The notes: generated from the sequence alone by a model not told the origin. Positions 49,078-58,110 are shown, counted from the stretch's first letter. The stretch: 64,000 bases of DNA from Rhodopseudomonas sp. P2A-2r (GCF_026015985.1 NZ_CP110389.1:5488001-5552000); one strand, 5' to 3'. Numbers and translations are program-made.

Positions 49078-50278
49078 ATGGTGGAGAAATTTTCTCAGGG
49101 CTGGCCGGTTCGATTGCGCGTGGCGCCTCGACTGACCGCGCCGCACAGGGGACGCCGAAAATATGAACGCGGTTTCGACCGGCCTCTTTGGCTTGATAGA
49201 GCGCCATGTCGGCGCGATCCACCATCGCCTGAACGGTTTCGGCATCGGACGACCGCACGGCGATCCCCGCGCTGACCGTCGCCCGGATCGCACCGGCCGG
49301 CGTCACAAACGTCTTCGCCTCGAACTGCGACCGGATGCGCTCGGCCATCGCCGCGGCGGCGCCAATGTCGGACAGGAGCACGCAGAACTCTTCCCCGCCG
49401 AGCCGAACCGCCAGATCGCTTGCACGGATGTTCGAGAGAATAATTTCAGCGAAGGCGCGCAGGACGCGGTCGCCAGCCGCGTGCCCGAAGCGGTCGTTGA
49501 TCGCCTTGAAATGATCGAGGTCCATCACCACCACCGCCGCCTCCCGGGCAACATCATCGGTGCGACGACCGAACAGCGCGCGCCGATTGTGCAGGCCGGT
49601 CAACGGATCGGTCATCGCTTCCGACCTGTGCCGGTTGGCGATGCGGGTTTGATGGATGGTGAGGGACAGCGCGCCGATGCCGGTGAGACCGATAATGATG
49701 GCGATGGCATTGAACTCCTCCGCCCAATTTGACGGCCGCGCATCGAGAACAAGCTGGCCATGCCAGGCCAGGACACAAGCGCAAGCGACGAACGAGATGG
49801 CGGTGATCAGGTAAAGCACTGCATTCGACACCATCAGCAGCGCCGCTTCATTGCGCGCGTTCCAGTATTCATACGCATTCAACGCCAGCAGCAGCGCGAT
49901 TGCCAGATTCGCGGCTATCGTTCCCGCGCCGGAAAAGCCGAGCGCGAATGCGCCGAGGGTCGGCAACAGCCCTGCCGCGGTGGCCCGGATCGCGCAGCTC
50001 CAACGGCTGCGTTCGCTGCAGAACTGCGCGGAGCCGGCATAGACAAGACCGAAGCCGCAGATCAACAGCAGGAACGACGCCAGCTGCAAGCCGGCGTTGT
50101 AGCTGTCTCCGAAGCCGGCGAAAAGCACGACGCCGACGACGATGACAGCAAGGCCGATGGACCAGGTGAGCAGATAGGCATCGGACCGGCCGACCATCCA
50201 GCTCACGAACAGAGTCAGCGCAAGAGCGGCGCTGGAGAGACCGATGGCAGAAAAAATCGAAAGCTGATCGAGGGGCAT
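49067..50278 (-). CDS. Membrane diguanylate cyclase (GGDEF)
   Basis: 403 aa. Six predicted TM helices between residues 10 and 210, then a GGDEF domain: MTDPLTGLHNRRALFGRRTD, MDLDHFKAINDRFGHAAGDR, and the catalytic GGEEF variant at 294-298 with a product-inhibition I-site RASD five residues earlier. Expected to make c-di-GMP from two GTP. The C-terminal tail after about 370 has no known motif. It is the second c-di-GMP gene in this window. Confidence 0.93.
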   Translation of the reverse strand: MPLDQLSIFSAIGLSSAALALTLFVSWMVGRSDAYLLTWSIGLAVIVVGVVLFAGFGDSYNAGLQLASFLLLICGFGLVYAGSAQFCSERSRWSCAIRATAAGLLPTLGAFALGFSGAGTIAANLAIALLLALNAYEYWNARNEAALLMVSNAVLYLITAISFVACACVLAWHGQLVLDARPSNWAEEFNAIAIIIGLTGIGALSLTIHQTRIANRHRSEAMTDPLTGLHNRRALFGRRTDDVAREAAVVVMDLDHFKAINDRFGHAAGDRVLRAFAEIILSNIRASDLAVRLGGEEFCVLLSDIGAAAAMAERIRSQFEAKTFVTPAGAIRATVSAGIAVRSSDAETVQAMVDRADMALYQAKEAGRNRVHIFGVPCAARSVEAPRAIEPASPEKISPPLSV

Positions 50279-50415
50279 TCCGGCCGACCATTTTAGAACC
50301 TGGCAGGTTCGTCATAGTCCACTGGAGTTTACCAACCATCGGTATCCCGGTCTTTCCGCGAGTATGGTGACCAAAATGTTACGGACCTCGATAAGCAGGC
50401 GGCCGCCGCAGCCGT

Positions 50416-50784
50416 CTAGGATTCCTGCTTCGCGAACACCCCGTCGCGATACGTCGCGCCGAAATAGACGTTGATACTGCGGATGCGGTCGCCATCGAAG
50501 GTGAAGAACTCGGTGTTGCGAAAACTCCTGCCGTCCTTCGCCACGCATTGATAGGTGACGAAGGCCGCGTCGCCATCGACGACAATGTGCTCGATGTCCT
50601 GTTCTTTCATCCAGCCGTCGATCGAAGCCGGCCAGCAGCGCTCGAAATAGGCCGCTTTGTCGAGGCGGTCGTCGAACGGGCTGGTGAAGCGGAAGTCGTC
50701 GGTGAAGGTTTGCTCCACGGACGCGCGGTCGCTGGCGCGGTAAGCAGCGAACAGCGCGCGGACGATAGCGGCCTTGTCGGTCAT
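50416..50784 (-). CDS. SnoaL-like / NTF2-fold protein
   Basis: 122 aa. Cone-shaped alpha+beta barrel family: IVRALFAAYRASDRASVEQT, FTDDFRFTSPFDDRLDKAAY and FFTFDGDRIRSINVYFGATY. The ATG at 50784 overlaps the stop of the GST gene (ATGA) with AGGAGGAG upstream, so the two are translationally coupled. Enzymatic role unknown. Common companion in ECF42-type regulons. Confidence 0.88.
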   Translation of the reverse strand: MTDKAAIVRALFAAYRASDRASVEQTFTDDFRFTSPFDDRLDKAAYFERCWPASIDGWMKEQDIEHIVVDGDAAFVTYQCVAKDGRSFRNTEFFTFDGDRIRSINVYFGATYRDGVFAKQES

Positions 50785-51440
50785 GCCGTCTCCTCCTGCG
50801 GAAACATGTGAAAATAAGGCTCGGCCTCGCGCACCACCCGCGCCACCGAGGGCCGCGCCAGCAGCCGGTCGAGATAGGCCGCGACCTTGCCATGCGCGGC
50901 GCCGAACGGCTGCACCTTGTTGCCATAGAACAGTGCCGGCACCGCCGCGCAATCGGCAAGGCTGAAGCTCTCGCCCATCGCCCAGCTCCGACCAGCCATC
51001 TCGCGCTCGATCATGTCATAGCCGTAGACGATCCGCGCTCGCGCCTCGGCGACGCCGTGCGGATCTCGTTGGCCGGCCGGGCGCAGCCGATCGCCAACGA
51101 CTTTCTGTACCGGCAGGTGGACATAAAGATCGTAGAGGCGGTCGCGCAACCGGGTCTGCAATGCCTGCCCGCAGTCCGCGGAGATGAACCGCGTCGGGCC
51201 GGGCCAGGCGTCGTCGAGATATTCGATGATGATGCTGGATTCCGGCACGATGCGGTCCGCGGCCGTGTCACGCAGCACCGGAAATTTTCCGATCGGCCAC
51301 AGTTGCAACAGCGCGGCGCGCTCGTCGGGATCGCCGAGGTTGACCGGCTTCGGCGTGAACGGCGTGTCGTTTTCATAAAGGGCAATCAGCGCCTTCCAGC
51401 AGAAGGACGACAGCGGATGATAGTAGAGTATCAGTGACAT
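50781..51440 (-). CDS. Glutathione S-transferase family protein
   Basis: 219 aa from the ATG at 51440. Thioredoxin-like N-domain: MSLILYYHPLSSFCWKALIA (SSFCWK active-site region), VLRDTAADRIVPESSIIIEY (PESSIIIEYL glutathione-binding). All-helical C-domain: SFSLADCAAVPALFYGNKVQ. First gene of a two-gene operon with the SnoaL-like protein. A TGTCGG-17 nt-CGTC element lies 77 bp upstream. Confidence 0.92.
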   Translation of the reverse strand: MSLILYYHPLSSFCWKALIALYENDTPFTPKPVNLGDPDERAALLQLWPIGKFPVLRDTAADRIVPESSIIIEYLDDAWPGPTRFISADCGQALQTRLRDRLYDLYVHLPVQKVVGDRLRPAGQRDPHGVAEARARIVYGYDMIEREMAGRSWAMGESFSLADCAAVPALFYGNKVQPFGAAHGKVAAYLDRLLARPSVARVVREAEPYFHMFPQEETA

Positions 51441-51813
51441 TGTGATCTTCCTCGATGCTTTCGGATGTCGGCGCCGCATGCTCGGCCGTTGGACGCGGCA
51501 AGGATGTTACGCGCAGGACGAACGGCATCTCGCGACTCCGACATGACCGCCAGAATAATTCGACGGATCGTCATGCGCGCCCCGGCGGCACGACGGATTG
51601 CACCGCAGTGCAGTGTGTCCTGCGACAAATTCCCGCCGCATTGATGTCAGACTCTGGAGTGGTAAATCTTCGTTGAGTGGGGACTCTTGTCGCGAAGATT
51701 CGTATTGGGGCGTTCTGCGTAAACTCTGTCCGATCGGATGAGCGTTCGTCACGCGATGACGGAGTGCGCCCATTCGGTCGCCATGTTCATAAGCCGATGT
51801 CTGGGGAGAAACG
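51441..51813. other. Intergenic region with the GST promoter, otherwise nothing recognised
   Basis: 373 bp containing the ECF42-type promoter candidate at 51517-51543. The remainder (51560-51800) has low coding character on both strands. Confidence 0.5.
51517..51543 (-). promoter_or_regulatory. ECF42-type promoter candidate for the GST-SnoaL operon
   Basis: On the minus strand TGTCGG-17 nt-CGTC, identical in both boxes and spacing to the elements before the sigma operon and the SRPBCC gene. Confidence 0.65.
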
Positions 51814-51933
51814 ATGAAGGATGCCACACGCAAGGCAGCCTCACCTGCCAAGAAAGTCTCGGGGGTGTTCGCGCAAATGCTGGCGGTGACGGCCATGCTC
51901 GTCATTGCAAGTCTTGTGTTCTACGCGCGATGA
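51814..51933 (+). CDS. Small cationic single-helix membrane protein, 39 aa
   Basis: MKDATRKAASPAKKVSGVFA, then QMLAVTAMLVIASLVFYAR. A strong Shine-Dalgarno (GGGGAGAA, 3 nt before the ATG) and a classic small-membrane-protein layout (Lys/Arg-rich cytoplasmic N-terminus, one TM helix of about 17 residues, Arg end) support it as a real gene. Function unknown; lies alone upstream of a TonB receptor gene. It could also be a chance frame, but the ribosome-binding site argues against that. Confidence 0.55.
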   Translation: MKDATRKAASPAKKVSGVFAQMLAVTAMLVIASLVFYAR

Positions 51934-52020
51934 ACGCGGCCACGCTCAACAACATCCGCCACACCGGATTCGAATTGGACTAATTCCAGATGGAACTATA
52001 GAGCGATACCAATTTCGCGC

Positions 52021-52053
52021 GCTGTGGAAACGCCGGTTTGGCGTTTCCACAGC
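52021..52053. promoter_or_regulatory. 14-bp perfect hairpin in the leader of the TonB receptor
   Basis: GCTGTGGAAACGCC-GGTTT-GGCGTTTCCACAGC, a perfect stem with a 5-nt loop, 51 nt before the receptor GTG. There is no T-run, so it may be an RNA regulatory hairpin, a protein-binding site or an attenuator. Confidence 0.6.
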
Positions 52054-52103
52054 CGACAGCGCACGTTAGGCCTGCCCCCGACGATAATGTTCTGGGGGCA
52101 AGA

Positions 52104-54368
52104 GTGACTGAATTCAACAACGCGCCACGCTTTGCGGGCGCCTCGATGCTGGTGCTGGCGAGTCTGGCGATCACGGCGCCCGTACGGGCGCAATCGCCAA
52201 GCCAGCTCCCGGCCGTCGTCGTCGAGCAGCCGACGCGTCAGGCTGCGCGAACGCGCCCCGCCTCGCGACCGCAGCAGACCGCACGCTCTTCCGCAAATCG
52301 CCGCGCCGCCGCGCGCGGCACCGCCGCAGCAAACGCCGTCTCGACGCCCGGCGCGCGCGCCGAAACCGGCAGCAGCCCGGTGCAGGGCTATCTCGCCACG
52401 GTCAGCGGCACCGGCACCAAGACCGATACGCCGCTCCGCCAGACGGCACAGTCGATCAGCGTGGTCGGCGCCGAGCAAGTCCGCGACCAGGGCGTCACGA
52501 GCATCCAGGAGGGCCTGCGCTACGTGCCCGGCGTGTTCGCCGAACCGGGCGGCGTCGATTCGCGCAGCGACTATCCGAAAATCCGCGGGCAGAGCCCGAA
52601 CATCTATCTCGACGGCACGCGGGTCAACAACACCAACGTCTTCAACGAATGGCGCGTCGATCCCTACATGCTCGAGCGTATCGAGGTGTTTCGCGGCCCG
52701 GCATCCGTCCTGTACGGCGACACCTCCACCGCAGGCCTCGTCAACCTGATCTCGAAGCGACCGCAGGCGGAATCGCGCAATGAAGTTGGTGTGAGCTTCG
52801 ACAATTTCGGACGCAAGCAGACCCAGATGGACTCGACCGGCAAGCTGACCAAGGACGGCGAATGGCTGTATCGTTTCGTCGGCCTGTTCCGCGACAGTGG
52901 AACGCAGGTCGATTCCGTGCCGGATGACCGTTTCGTGCTGTCGCCGTCGCTGACCTGGCGCCCGACCAACAACACCAGTTGGACCGTGCTCGGCACCTAC
53001 CAAAAGGACAAGACCGGCACCACAAACGGCTTCCTGCCGCGCGAAGGTGTGCTGTATCCCGGCCCGAACGGCACCATTCCGCGCAACCGTTTCGTCGGCG
53101 ACCCGAGCACCGACCTGTACCAGACCGAGACCGGTGCGGTCAGCAGCCTGTTCGAACACAGCTTCAACAATGCCGTGAAGTTCACGCAGAACCTGCGCTA
53201 TGCCCGTGTCGATGGCATCTATCAAAGCGTCTACGCGAATTCGTTCTCGGCCGATCCGTTTCTCGACGCGTCGAGGCGGACGGTGAATCGCTACACCATG
53301 TCGCAGGCATCGGCGAAGGACAACTTCACGATCGACAACAACGTTCATGTCAAGGCGCTCACCGGGGCATTGTCGCACCAGTTGCTGTTCGGCGTCGACT
53401 ACCGGGACGTCAGAGAGCGTTCGGCGGTGGGCGGGGGCCTGGACGCCACGCCGTTCGACCTTTACGCGCCAGTTTATAGCAACCTGCCCTTGCCTGCACT
53501 GATCGCCACTCCTGACACGCGGCAAACCCAGACCGGGCTCTACGCGCAAGACCAGATGCGCCTCGGTCCCTGGCTCGCCACGCTCGGCATTCGGCAGGAC
53601 TACGCCAGCACGCGGCGAACCGTCGCGGACGACAGCGACCGCTCGGCGACGACCGGACGCGCCAGCCTGATGTATGAAACGCCGTACGGCTTCAATCCCT
53701 ATGTGACGTGGGCGCAGTCGTTCAATCCGGTGTATTTTAGTGCCGCCTACGGTGGCAGCTCCTGCATCGGCGGAACCTGCAAGGACCAGCGCGGCGAGAC
53801 CTACGAGGTCGGCTTCAAGTACAATCCGACAGCATTCCTCGCGGTCAACGGCGCGATCTACGATACGGTCGAAAGGAACCGGCTCTCCGTATCGAACGAT
53901 CCGAGCAACCCGTTCGCCTCGAGCCAGATCGGCCAGGTCCGCATCCGCGGCGCCGAGATCGAGGTTCTGGGCAAGGTCACACCGGACTTCGACCTGATCG
54001 CCAGCTACTCCTACATCAACGCCAAGGTCGAGCAAGGCGACAATGTCGGCAAGCGTCTAGAGACCGTGCCCATGAACCAGGCCTCGCTGTGGGGCAAATA
54101 CCGCCTCGGTGCACTCGGCCTGCGCGATGTCACGGTCGGCGCCGGTGTGCGCTATATCGGCAATGCCTGGGACGAGACCAATACCGTCACGCTGCCGGAC
54201 TACACGCTGTTCGACATGATGGTCGCCTGGGATCCGGGCCCGTTCCGGCTGCAGATCAACGCCAACAACATCAGCGACGAGCGCTATGTCGCAGCGTGCT
54301 ATGCCCGCGGCGACTGCTACTACGGCATCGGACGCACGGTGCTGGGAACCGCGACCTACCGGTTCTGA
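52104..54368 (+). CDS. TonB-dependent siderophore receptor (FhuA/FpvA type)
   Basis: 754 aa from a GTG at 52104 (GGGGGCAAGA before it). The signal peptide is AGASMLVLASLAITAPVRAQ. A Pro/Arg/Ala-rich region follows (about 40-85), then a plug domain typical of siderophore receptors: DTPLRQTAQSISVVGAEQVR, LRYVPGVFAEPGGVDSRSDY, YPKIRGQSPNIYLDGTRVNN and LERIEVFRGPASVLYGDTST. The barrel ends VAACYARGDCYYGIGRTVLG TATYRF with the C-terminal Phe needed for Bam insertion. Likely takes up a ferric hydroxamate-like siderophore. No sigma/anti-sigma pair is adjacent. Confidence 0.93.
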   Translation: MTEFNNAPRFAGASMLVLASLAITAPVRAQSPSQLPAVVVEQPTRQAARTRPASRPQQTARSSANRRAAARGTAAANAVSTPGARAETGSSPVQGYLATVSGTGTKTDTPLRQTAQSISVVGAEQVRDQGVTSIQEGLRYVPGVFAEPGGVDSRSDYPKIRGQSPNIYLDGTRVNNTNVFNEWRVDPYMLERIEVFRGPASVLYGDTSTAGLVNLISKRPQAESRNEVGVSFDNFGRKQTQMDSTGKLTKDGEWLYRFVGLFRDSGTQVDSVPDDRFVLSPSLTWRPTNNTSWTVLGTYQKDKTGTTNGFLPREGVLYPGPNGTIPRNRFVGDPSTDLYQTETGAVSSLFEHSFNNAVKFTQNLRYARVDGIYQSVYANSFSADPFLDASRRTVNRYTMSQASAKDNFTIDNNVHVKALTGALSHQLLFGVDYRDVRERSAVGGGLDATPFDLYAPVYSNLPLPALIATPDTRQTQTGLYAQDQMRLGPWLATLGIRQDYASTRRTVADDSDRSATTGRASLMYETPYGFNPYVTWAQSFNPVYFSAAYGGSSCIGGTCKDQRGETYEVGFKYNPTAFLAVNGAIYDTVERNRLSVSNDPSNPFASSQIGQVRIRGAEIEVLGKVTPDFDLIASYSYINAKVEQGDNVGKRLETVPMNQASLWGKYRLGALGLRDVTVGAGVRYIGNAWDETNTVTLPDYTLFDMMVAWDPGPFRLQINANNISDERYVAACYARGDCYYGIGRTVLGTATYRF

Positions 54369-54394
54369 GAACGGAGAGACGTACGGTGGGCAAA

Positions 54395-54545
54395 GGCGCG
54401 CTTGCGCCGTGCCCACCATCTCCGCGCCGTGGAGGACGTGGTGGGCACGCGTCTCTGCGCTGCGCGCGGCGATGCTTTGCCCACCCGAATGCTCCCCACC
54501 TCGCGAAGCTTCGCCGGGGGAAGGAAAAGGCGCCGCCAGGCTTGT
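54395..54545. repeat. Palindromic repeat between the TonB receptor and SDR genes
   Basis: GTGGGCAAAGGCGC-GCTT-GCGCCGTGCCCAC hairpin, then GTGGTGGGCACGCG...GCTTTGCCCACC, an inverted copy of the same GTGGGCA core. It is followed by GCGAAGCTTCGC. One of several dispersed repeats in this window. Confidence 0.65.
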
Positions 54546-54603
54546 CGCGGACTTCGCCGTTCTCTAGACAGCCCTGCACCAGCACAAAACCACAGGGCAG
54601 GAC

Positions 54604-55395
54604 ATGATCAGCACCACACCGCGCAAGGTTGCGCTTGTCACCGGCGCGGCGCGCGGCATTGGCCTCGCGGTGGCCAAGCGATTTCTCGGCGAGGGCTATG
54701 CCGTCGCGTTGCTGGATATCGAGCGCGAATTGCTGGCGGCGACCGTCCAGGCGCTGAATGCGCCGGATACGACGCTGGCCCTGCATGCCGACGTCTCCGA
54801 TGCCGCCGCGGTGGCTGCCGCCTTCGCCGCGGCGCAGGCGCGCTTCGGCCGGCTCGATGCGCTGGTCAACAACGCCGGCATCGCGGTGTTCAAGCCGTTG
54901 CTCGACACCACCCAGGCCGAATGGCAGCGCGTGCTGGACGTCAACCTCACCGGGCCGTTTTTGTGCACCCAGGCCGCGGCGCCCCTGATGCGCGAACATG
55001 GCGGCGGCGCCATCGTCAACATCACCTCGATCTCGGCATTGCGGGCCTCGACGCTGCGCACCGCCTACGGCACCAGCAAGGCCGGCCTCGCACATCTCAC
55101 CAAGCAGTTCGCGGTGGAACTGGCGACGCTCGGCATCCGCGTCAATGCGGTGGCGCCCGGCCCGGTGGAGACCGCCATGGCCAAGGCGGTGCACACGCCG
55201 GCGATCCGCGCCGATTATCACGACACCATTCCGCTCAACCGCTACGGCGGCGAGGACGAACTCGCCGACGCGGTGTTCTATCTGTGCAGCCCGCGCGCCA
55301 GCTACATCACCGGCCAGACGCTGGCGGTGGACGGCGGCTTCGACGCCGCGGGCATCGGCCTGCCGACGCTGCGCAAAGAGGGAAGCAACGGGTAG
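54604..55395 (+). CDS. Short-chain dehydrogenase/reductase (SDR)
   Basis: 263 aa classical SDR. TGAARGIG cofactor motif (residues 14-21), NNAG (about 89-92), catalytic Ser in ITSISALRAS and YxxxK in TAYGTSKAGL, then NAVAPGPVETAMAK. The Asp after beta2 (LLDIERELL) favours NAD. Substrate unknown; FabG-like. Starts at an ATG without a strong ribosome-binding site in view, and is flanked by repeats on both sides. Confidence 0.93.
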   Translation: MISTTPRKVALVTGAARGIGLAVAKRFLGEGYAVALLDIERELLAATVQALNAPDTTLALHADVSDAAAVAAAFAAAQARFGRLDALVNNAGIAVFKPLLDTTQAEWQRVLDVNLTGPFLCTQAAAPLMREHGGGAIVNITSISALRASTLRTAYGTSKAGLAHLTKQFAVELATLGIRVNAVAPGPVETAMAKAVHTPAIRADYHDTIPLNRYGGEDELADAVFYLCSPRASYITGQTLAVDGGFDAAGIGLPTLRKEGSNG

Positions 55396-55560
55396 CGCGC
55401 GGAGCGCAGCTCTCGTGTGCCGGCCGCGATGCAACACGAAGTGTTGCTTCGCAGATCCGGGATCCCGGTTTTTGCTTGCCGACGACCGGGGACCCCGGAT
55501 CTGCAGCGCACTACGGCACAAGCGCGCCGCACTGCGCTGCGTCCGGGGAACGCAACGGCG
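55396..55560. repeat. REP-like element between convergent SDR and Bcr/CflA genes
   Basis: GCAACACGAAGTGTTGC palindrome, then GCAGATCCGGGATCCCGG and GGGACCCCGGATCTGC, forming a large imperfect hairpin. Shares the GCAGATCCGGGA core with the repeat at 33870-34050. Confidence 0.6.
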
Positions 55561-56763
55561 TTACTCCGCCAACTGCGGCGCGGCAGCGCGGCAGCGCAAG
55601 GTCGCCAGCGTCACCACCAGTGCCGCCACCGCGGTGAGCGCGATGGTCGCCACCATCGGCAACGAGGTGCCGTCGAAGAACAGGCCGGCCACCGCGATCA
55701 TGACGCCGCCGGTGACCATCTGCAGGGTGCCGCCGAGCGCGCTGGCGATGCCGGCGATCGGGCCGTGGTCCTCCAGCGACAGCACCATGGTGGAGGGGAT
55801 CACCAGGCCGAGGAAGGCGAAGGAGGTGAACAGCAGCGGGATCAGCACGCGCAGGCTGTCGAAGCCGGCGAGCGTCAGCGCCAGCAGCAGCACCGCGAAG
55901 GCCGCATAGGCCGACACCGCCGCGATCACCACGCGCACCATGCCGAAGCGGCCGCCAAGGAAGCCTGCCAGTTGCGAGGCGCCGATGAAGCCGATGGCAT
56001 TGACCGAGAACGCCAGGCTGTACTGCGTCGGCGTCAGCCCATAATGGCCGATATAGACGAAGGACGACGTCGCCAGAAACGCGAAGAAGCTCGCCATGCC
56101 CAAGCCGCCGATGAAGGTGAGGCCGAGGAAATGCCAGTCGCGCAACAGCTCGCCGAAGCTGCCGAGCACGTTGCGGACGCTGCCATTGATGCGCTCTTCC
56201 ACCGGGCGGGTTTCCGGCAACAATGACGCCACCAGCACGATGGCGAGCAGCGCGGCCACCGTGACGGCGACGAACACCGCGCGCCAGCCGAACGGCACGA
56301 TCAGCGCGCTGCCGGTCAGGGGCGCGAGAATCGGCGACACCGAGAACACCAGCATCACCAGCGCCATCAGCCGGGTCGCCTCGACGCCGGTGTGCAGGTC
56401 ACGGATGATGGCGCGCGGAATCACGCCCATGGCAGCGGCGCCCATGCCCTGGAGGATGCGGAACGCCACCAGCCAGCCGACGCCGGGCGCCAGCGCGCAG
56501 CCGACCGAACCCAGCGTAAACAGCGCCAGCCCGGCATAGAGCGGCGGCTTGCGGCCGTAGACGTCGGACAGCGGCCCGTAGGCGATCTGGCACAGGCCGA
56601 AGGCGATGAAGAACATGGTCAGCGTCATCTGCGTCGCCGCCGTGGTGGCGTGCAGATCCGCCGCGATCGCCGGCAGCGCCGGCAGATACATGTCGATGGC
56701 GAACGGGCCCACGGCGGACAAAAGGCCGAGCACCACGGCGTTGCGCGTGAAAGAAGAGGTCAT
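55561..56763 (-). CDS. Bcr/CflA-type multidrug efflux MFS transporter
   Basis: 400 aa, 12 TM helices. The N-terminus AVGPFAIDMYLPALPAIAAD is the Bcr/CflA signature; motif A is YGPLSDVYGRKPPLYAGLAL; motif C-type GMGAAAMGVIPRAIIRDLHT follows. Inner-membrane H+-drug antiporter for bicyclomycin- or chloramphenicol-like compounds, substrate not predictable. Convergent with the SDR gene. Confidence 0.93.
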   Translation of the reverse strand: MTSSFTRNAVVLGLLSAVGPFAIDMYLPALPAIAADLHATTAATQMTLTMFFIAFGLCQIAYGPLSDVYGRKPPLYAGLALFTLGSVGCALAPGVGWLVAFRILQGMGAAAMGVIPRAIIRDLHTGVEATRLMALVMLVFSVSPILAPLTGSALIVPFGWRAVFVAVTVAALLAIVLVASLLPETRPVEERINGSVRNVLGSFGELLRDWHFLGLTFIGGLGMASFFAFLATSSFVYIGHYGLTPTQYSLAFSVNAIGFIGASQLAGFLGGRFGMVRVVIAAVSAYAAFAVLLLALTLAGFDSLRVLIPLLFTSFAFLGLVIPSTMVLSLEDHGPIAGIASALGGTLQMVTGGVMIAVAGLFFDGTSLPMVATIALTAVAALVVTLATLRCRAAAPQLAE

Positions 56764-56806
56764 CAGGTTTTCTTTTCTGGTCTTGCGTCATTTGCTGCGA
56801 CGACGG

Positions 56807-57040
56807 CTCTTCACCTCTCCCCGCATCTTGCGCGGGGAGAGGTCGGAGCCGAGCGAAAGCTCGGCTTCGGGTGAGGGGCCGGGCGCAATACGTCGTCTGC
56901 CTCGTGGTCGTAACAGCGATTCCGCACGCGCGCGACCCGCGAACGTCAGGTTTGCGATCGGCCGCGTGCCTCGCCCCTCACCCGACCGGCTTCGCTACGC
57001 TGGTCGACTTCTCCCCGCGCAAGATGCGAGGAGAGGTTAA
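56807..57040. repeat. Long bipartite inverted repeat
   Basis: The left arm CTCTCCCCGCATCTTGCGCG-GGGAGAGG...GGTGAGGGGC (56815-56880) is matched inversely by GCCCCTCACCCGACCGGC...TCTCCCCGCGCAAGATGCGAGGAGAGG (56974-57037), with about 95 bp between. It lies between the Bcr/CflA and VOC genes. This is a dispersed-element structure with no coding content; the reading frames crossing it look spurious. Confidence 0.7.
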
Positions 57041-57075
57041 GAAAGAGCGGGGAGAGGTCAGGACGCCGTGGGCTC

Positions 57076-57486
57076 CTAATCCGGGGCCGGGCCGTTCACC
57101 ATCCAGGGAATGCCGAACTTGTCGAGGCACATGCCAAAACCTTTTGACCAGAACGTGGCGCCGAATGGCATGTGGATGGTTCCGCCGTCGGCCAGCGCCT
57201 TGAAGATCCGTTCGCCATGGGCGGGATCCTCGATCTGCAGGCACACCGAGAAGCCCTGCTGCTTCTGAAATTGTCCGGGCGGCGCGTCGGAGGCCATCAC
57301 TACCTCGCCATCGATCGACAGCTGCGCATGCAGCACCTTCTTGGCCATCTCCAGCGGCATATGTTCGGCGGCCGGCGAGCCTTCCACATGCATGATGACG
57401 TCGATCTTGGCGCCGATCGCCTTCGCATAGAAGTTGAAGGCCTCTTCGCAATTGCCGTTGTAGTGAAGATAGGGATTGACCTGCAT
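57076..57486 (-). CDS. VOC-family (PhnB/glyoxalase-like) protein
   Basis: 136 aa. MQVNPYLHYNGNCEEAFNFY, VEGSPAAEHMPLEMAKKVLH, FSVCLQIEDPAHGERIFKAL and FGATFWSKGFGMCLDKFGIP WMVN are typical of the PhnB-like 3-demethylubiquinone/VOC subfamily, a betaalphabeta-betabetabeta fold with possible metal site. Biochemical role unknown. Follows the SRPBCC gene by 27 bp with AAGGAGACC before the ATG. Confidence 0.92.
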   Translation of the reverse strand: MQVNPYLHYNGNCEEAFNFYAKAIGAKIDVIMHVEGSPAAEHMPLEMAKKVLHAQLSIDGEVVMASDAPPGQFQKQQGFSVCLQIEDPAHGERIFKALADGGTIHMPFGATFWSKGFGMCLDKFGIPWMVNGPAPD

Positions 57487-57513
57487 CGGTGGTCTCCTTG
57501 GTTGGGGCCGGTT

Positions 57514-58050
57514 CTATTTTTCGACGATCGACTTGAGGTTGGCCAGGCCGACGGCAAAGTCCTTGCCGATCATCTGGTCCATATTGAGAAACACCTGCAT
57601 GATTTTCGACATCAACGGCGCCGGGCCGCGCATCGACCAGGTCACGGTGGTGATATCACCTTGCGGATGCAGGGTGAATTCGCCGGTGTTGTGGCCTTCG
57701 AATGGCCGGAAGAAATCCAGCTTGAGCACGATCCGCGTCGGCGATGCGGCATCGGTGATCTCCATGCGCCCGGAACCGACATTGCTGTTGCCGTCCCAGC
57801 CATAGGCCGCGCCCTTGCCGCACTCGGAACCGCTGTAGCTGCGTTTCATGGCGGGATCCTTCGCCTCGTAGGGCGACCACGCGGTCCAGCGATGCAGGTC
57901 CTCGATCAGCGGATAGATCCTGTCCGGCGGCGCCTTGATGGCGGCGCTGCGCGCCACCTCGAACGTGTCGGGTTTTGTCAGCGCCAGCGCCAGAACGGCG
58001 ACAAGCGCGACCGCGAGAATGACGGCGATCACGGCAATGATCTTCAGCAT
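57514..58050 (-). CDS. SRPBCC-family protein with N-terminal membrane helix
   Basis: 178 aa. One TM helix (IIAVIAVILAVALVAVLALA, residues 4-23), then a START-like lipid/ligand-binding domain: EVARSAAIKAPPDRIYPLIE, DLHRWTAWSPYEAKDPAMKR, TWSMRGPAPLMSKIMQVFLN. Probably membrane-anchored. First gene of a two-gene unit with the VOC protein. A TGTCGG-17 nt-CGTC element is 34 bp upstream. Confidence 0.9.
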   Translation of the reverse strand: MLKIIAVIAVILAVALVAVLALALTKPDTFEVARSAAIKAPPDRIYPLIEDLHRWTAWSPYEAKDPAMKRSYSGSECGKGAAYGWDGNSNVGSGRMEITDAASPTRIVLKLDFFRPFEGHNTGEFTLHPQGDITTVTWSMRGPAPLMSKIMQVFLNMDQMIGKDFAVGLANLKSIVEK

Positions 58051-58083
58051 GGGTGGCTCCGGGGTGATGCAACCTGCTTCAAG

Positions 58084-58110
58084 GACGAACGGGAAAACCG
58101 GATTCCGACA
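58084..58110 (-). promoter_or_regulatory. ECF42-type promoter candidate for SRPBCC-VOC
   Basis: On the minus strand TGTCGG-17 nt-CGTC, same boxes and spacing as the elements at 59871 and 51517. Its -10 ends 34 bp before the SRPBCC start, ideal for a short leader. Confidence 0.7.

Noticed and set aside
51996..54035. A 679-residue minus-strand frame opposite the siderophore receptor
   Set aside because: It has no domain and is fully overlapped by a well-defined TonB receptor.
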